The notes under the pieces were generated by a model. It did no database searches. It had not been told where the DNA came from and saw only the letters and a program-made list of their open reading frames with translations. From RYN-417 sp043745485 (GTDB lineage Bacteria > Patescibacteriota > Saccharimonadia > Saccharimonadales > JACDBH01), in NCBI GenBank assembly GCA_043745485.1, contig JAYTSU010000021.1, positions 4,972-68,971 of the forward strand: a DNA stretch of 64,000 bases, given 5' to 3'. Positions 62,070 through 64,000 of the stretch are shown here, piece by piece (within the stretch, counting starts at the first letter, position 1; each line of letters begins with the position of its first letter). A program made the position numbers and the translations under genes.

Positions 62070-62993
62070 CTACGTAATCGTACAAATCTCCTTATTTTTA
62101 TTTTTTGCAACGGCTCGGAGCTTTGTGCTCCTGGCGCGCGGATTGGAAACTAATTCATTTTGTCCCGGCACAACAGGTTTTTTGGTAAGTAAAATCAGTT
62201 CGGTATCATACCTGTCTCCAGCAACATCTTGGAAAAACTGTTTAACAATCCTATCTTCTAAACTTTGGAAAGATAAGACAACTAAACGCCCTCCCGGGGC
62301 AAGCAGTTCCACCCATAACGGTAAGGCTTTTTTGAGGAGCCCCAACTCGTCATTCACGGCAATCCGGAGCGCTTGGAACGTTCGGGTCGCCGGATGGACT
62401 TTACTATGCCCCGGCCAAGCCTGGGCAACGATCTGGGCAAGTTGTAGCGTTGAGCTAACAGGACGATTTTTGATTATCCTGTCCGCAATTTGCGAGGCTT
62501 TTGGTTCCTCTCCATATGTTCTCAAGATCTGCGTCAAAGCAGCTTTGTTATAGTTATTCACTATAATTTCTGCTGTTAATTCCTGACGTTGGTCCATCCT
62601 CATATCGAGTGACGCATTTTGCTGAAAGCTAAAGCCACGACTCGCCGTATTAAGGTGCGGTGACGACACGCCTAAATCCGCCAACACTAACTGAAACTTA
62701 CGATTATCTCGTAGTAACTTTTGGGCTGCACTCACATAATCTTCGTGCATTATGCTGATGCCACTACCCTCGAACTTCGAACTCAGCTGGATTACGGCCA
62801 TCTCATCACGATCGACGAGCACCGAACCGACAGCATTTAAGGTGCGTTCCAGTACTTGCTCAGCGTGCCCACCGTACCCGGCCGTCAGATCGAGATATTT
62901 CTCCTCTTTCTTGGGGTCTAAAAAATGAAGCACTTCATCGAGCATTACTGGAATATGTTGTTGGTTTTTGTTTTGGATATTGGATTTTTGCAT
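62070..62993 (-). CDS. rsmH: 16S rRNA (cytosine-1402-N4) methyltransferase
   Basis: 307 aa from ATG 62993 (MQKSNIQNKNQQHIPVMLDEVLHFL); the frame extends 16 codons to a TTG at 63041. HIPVMLDEVL, YLDLTAGYGGHAEQVL (SAM site), LADLGVSSPHL and HPATRTFQALRIAVNDEL identify RsmH/MraW. The C-terminus has the expected VVLSFQSLEDRIVKQFF. An A-rich stretch (ACAAAAACAAGAAAAAC) precedes the ATG with no Shine-Dalgarno. Confidence 0.94.
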   Translation of the reverse strand: MQKSNIQNKNQQHIPVMLDEVLHFLDPKKEEKYLDLTAGYGGHAEQVLERTLNAVGSVLVDRDEMAVIQLSSKFEGSGISIMHEDYVSAAQKLLRDNRKFQLVLADLGVSSPHLNTASRGFSFQQNASLDMRMDQRQELTAEIIVNNYNKAALTQILRTYGEEPKASQIADRIIKNRPVSSTLQLAQIVAQAWPGHSKVHPATRTFQALRIAVNDELGLLKKALPLWVELLAPGGRLVVLSFQSLEDRIVKQFFQDVAGDRYDTELILLTKKPVVPGQNELVSNPRARSTKLRAVAKNKNKEICTIT

Positions 62994-63364
62994 GTTTTTC
63001 TTGTTTTTGTTTTTTTGCAAGGTCACCGACTCAGCAGTCAACTTTTTGTTTTTTTTGAGAACATTTTTGTTTTTGTATGGTTATCCGTTAACTGTAAACG
63101 AAAAAAATGAGATACGAGAGCCGGTTTTGAGACCAACTAATTCATCTTTTTCTGGTGGAAACGAATATTCTAGAGACTTTCTAAGTGTGTGAGGTGGAGT
63201 TTTGGGAGGTGTTTTGTTTGAAAAAGGTGCGAGGGTGTTTTGAAAGTGGTTATCCCCTTGTTTCCCACTTGTTGACTGCCGAATCGCTAATCTCGAGTCG
63301 GTCTTACTTTTGCTGCTTGCCTAGATTGTTAAAGATAAAACACTAATTTCAGAAAATGCGAAGC
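62994..63364 (-). other. 371-bp spacer between mraZ and rsmH
   Basis: No gene visible. On the minus strand it is C/A-rich (CACCTCCCAAAACTCCACC) and ends in A-rich runs. Hairpins: CTTAGC-GCTAAG over the mraZ stop (63364-63380), and 63279-63286 with 63294-63301 (8 bp, one mismatch). A weak attenuator is possible. Confidence 0.4.
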
Positions 63365-63718
63365 TTAGCTCTTTGCTAAGATCCGCCAGTATTTACCGGC
63401 TCGTACCGCGACCACGTCTTTGGTAATCAAAGCGTAATCCAGGTGATGTTGCTCCAAGGATATCCTACCCTGCCGGGCGTCCATGACGCTTTCGACTCTG
63501 CCCATTCGGAATTGAACGTTTAAGTCGGCCGTTTGCTCGTCAATGATGTTACCTTTGAGCTTTGGTTCGACTTCTTCGTCCCATACCGCTTTCGGGTAAA
63601 GGTGCAGATAGTTTTGGAACCCTCGGGTTATGACTACGCCGGTTGCAAACTCGTGTCGAAGTTCAGCGGGTATAGTAAGCCGCCTTTTGTCGTCGAGTCT
63701 CCGTTCGAAGTAGTCCAC
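63365..63718 (-). CDS. mraZ: Transcriptional regulator MraZ
   Basis: 117 aa from a GTG. Two AbrB/SpoVT-type half-domains: DDKRRLTIPAELRHEF and DARQGRISLEQHHLDYA (the DxK/RGR motif pair). MraZ forms a ring that binds GTGGG repeats upstream of its own gene and represses the dcw operon in E. coli. Four such repeats lie 80-125 bases upstream here. AAGGA lies about 11 bases before the GTG. Confidence 0.95.
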   Translation of the reverse strand: MDYFERRLDDKRRLTIPAELRHEFATGVVITRGFQNYLHLYPKAVWDEEVEPKLKGNIIDEQTADLNVQFRMGRVESVMDARQGRISLEQHHLDYALITKDVVAVRAGKYWRILAKS

Positions 63719-63795
63719 CTTCTTGTCGGTCCTTTAGTGTTAATTGGTCAGTGGTTTTTGTGTTTTTGTTTTATGGATAAGTCTATTTTTGGCTT

Positions 63796-63848
63796 ACCCA
63801 CGATTACCCACTAACATGAATATACAACCCACACCTACCCACATACAA
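63796..63848 (-). promoter_or_regulatory. mraZ promoter with four MraZ boxes
   Basis: The minus strand carries GTGGGT four times (plus ACCCAC at 63796-63801, 63806-63811, 63827-63832, 63837-63842), in two pairs with a 10-bp period. A TTGTAT -35 (plus 63843-63848) and TATATT -10 (plus 63819-63824) with an 18-base spacer enclose the upstream pair; the downstream pair covers the likely start site. MraZ binding would block the promoter. Confidence 0.75.
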
Positions 63849-63881
63849 GTGTTTTAACCAAAAAACTGTCATAGTTTTGGC

Positions 63882-63902
63882 TACTTATCCACAGCTCTGC
63901 CA
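63882..63902 (+). promoter_or_regulatory. DnaA-box-containing element, copy 2
   Basis: TACTTATCCACAGCTCTGCCA with a perfect DnaA box at 63885-63893. It is the partner of 50850-50870 and lies 35 bases beyond the mraZ promoter. Confidence 0.5.
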
Positions 63903-63917
63903 TATTTTTGCCCAAAA

Positions 63918-63933
63918 CCACAACATGTGGTGC
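63918..63933. promoter_or_regulatory. NrdR-box-like palindrome, copy 2
   Basis: CCACAACATGTGGTGC matches the element at 17812-17827 in 13 of 16 positions, and both are followed by ATTTT. The gene it would control lies beyond the right edge of the window. Confidence 0.4.
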
Positions 63934-64000
63934 ATTTTGATTACGGCTAGGCGCTAGTGCTTTCTTAGCAACTTCTGAGAACTACGAACATATACGATCG

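Noticed and set aside
1..64000. CRISPR arrays, insertion sequences, prophage genes
   Set aside because: I looked for repeated spacers, transposases, integrases and phage structural genes and saw none.

Overview
The window looks like a chromosome segment of a Candidate Phyla Radiation bacterium, most likely a Saccharibacterium (TM7). This rests on gene content and order, not on a marker alignment. The genes are compact and of moderate-to-low GC. There is an F-type ATP synthase operon, a division/cell-wall cluster carrying FemX and DegT genes but no Mur ligases, a sigma-region-4/HARE protein, a DUF3048 protein, a long sortase, and many membrane-anchored proteins of unknown function. UGA is used as a stop (the kinase ending at 42594), so the code-25 lineages (SR1, Gracilibacteria) are excluded. 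Heme O synthase, a type II NADH dehydrogenase and an FAD-linked lactate/glycolate-type dehydrogenase lie beside ATP synthase, which suggests an aerobic, respiring (soil or environmental type) Saccharibacterium rather than a strictly fermentative host-associated one.

Layout. 1-4.6 kb: P-loop kinase fragment, tRNA-Gln, heme O synthase, FAD-linked dehydrogenase, NDH-2. 4.6-8.9 kb: queA and, divergently, a UvrD helicase-nuclease. 8.9-9.6 kb: aquaporin. 9.8-16.5 kb: complete atp operon on the minus strand (atpZ-B-E-F-H-A-G-D-C). 16.5-22.5 kb: His-rich membrane protein, glutaredoxin, cobO, terC (non-AUG start), secreted nuclease, glycosyltransferase and an anchored glycosidase-like protein. 22.5-28.4 kb: alpha/beta hydrolase, smpB, pyrH, exonuclease III, OmpR-type regulator, NAD(P)H-hydrate-dehydratase-like protein. 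28.5-34.6 kb: tRNA-Leu, sortase, PEGA protein, a PAS remnant, gltX. 34.7-43.6 kb: DUF3048 protein, two histidine kinase/response regulator pairs, tRNA-Glu with a broken copy, signal peptidase with a secreted partner. 43.5-52.4 kb: pseudouridine synthase, der, pth, a long structured RNA candidate, dprA, topA, sigma-4/HARE regulator. 53-63.9 kb: the dcw cluster on the minus strand from mraZ to ftsQ.

Regulatory architecture is the most distinctive feature. Many first genes of transcription units have a TATAAT/TATACT-like -10 box ending only 6-10 bases before the start codon, with no Shine-Dalgarno, which implies leaderless mRNAs. Internal operon genes (atpD, atpE, atpF, the glutaredoxin, terC) keep clear Shine-Dalgarno sequences. 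Several divergent pairs share or overlap promoter elements within tens of bases. Other sites include MraZ boxes at mraZ, two NrdR-box-like palindromes, two copies of a DnaA-box-containing 21-bp element, and three copies of a TTGACAA-N6-TATAAT element.

The best candidate for something undescribed is the ~550-nt, highly base-paired RNA at about 46750-47297 (minus). It has its own consensus promoter and a terminator-like hairpin, and I could not match it to tmRNA, RNase P, SRP or 6S RNA.
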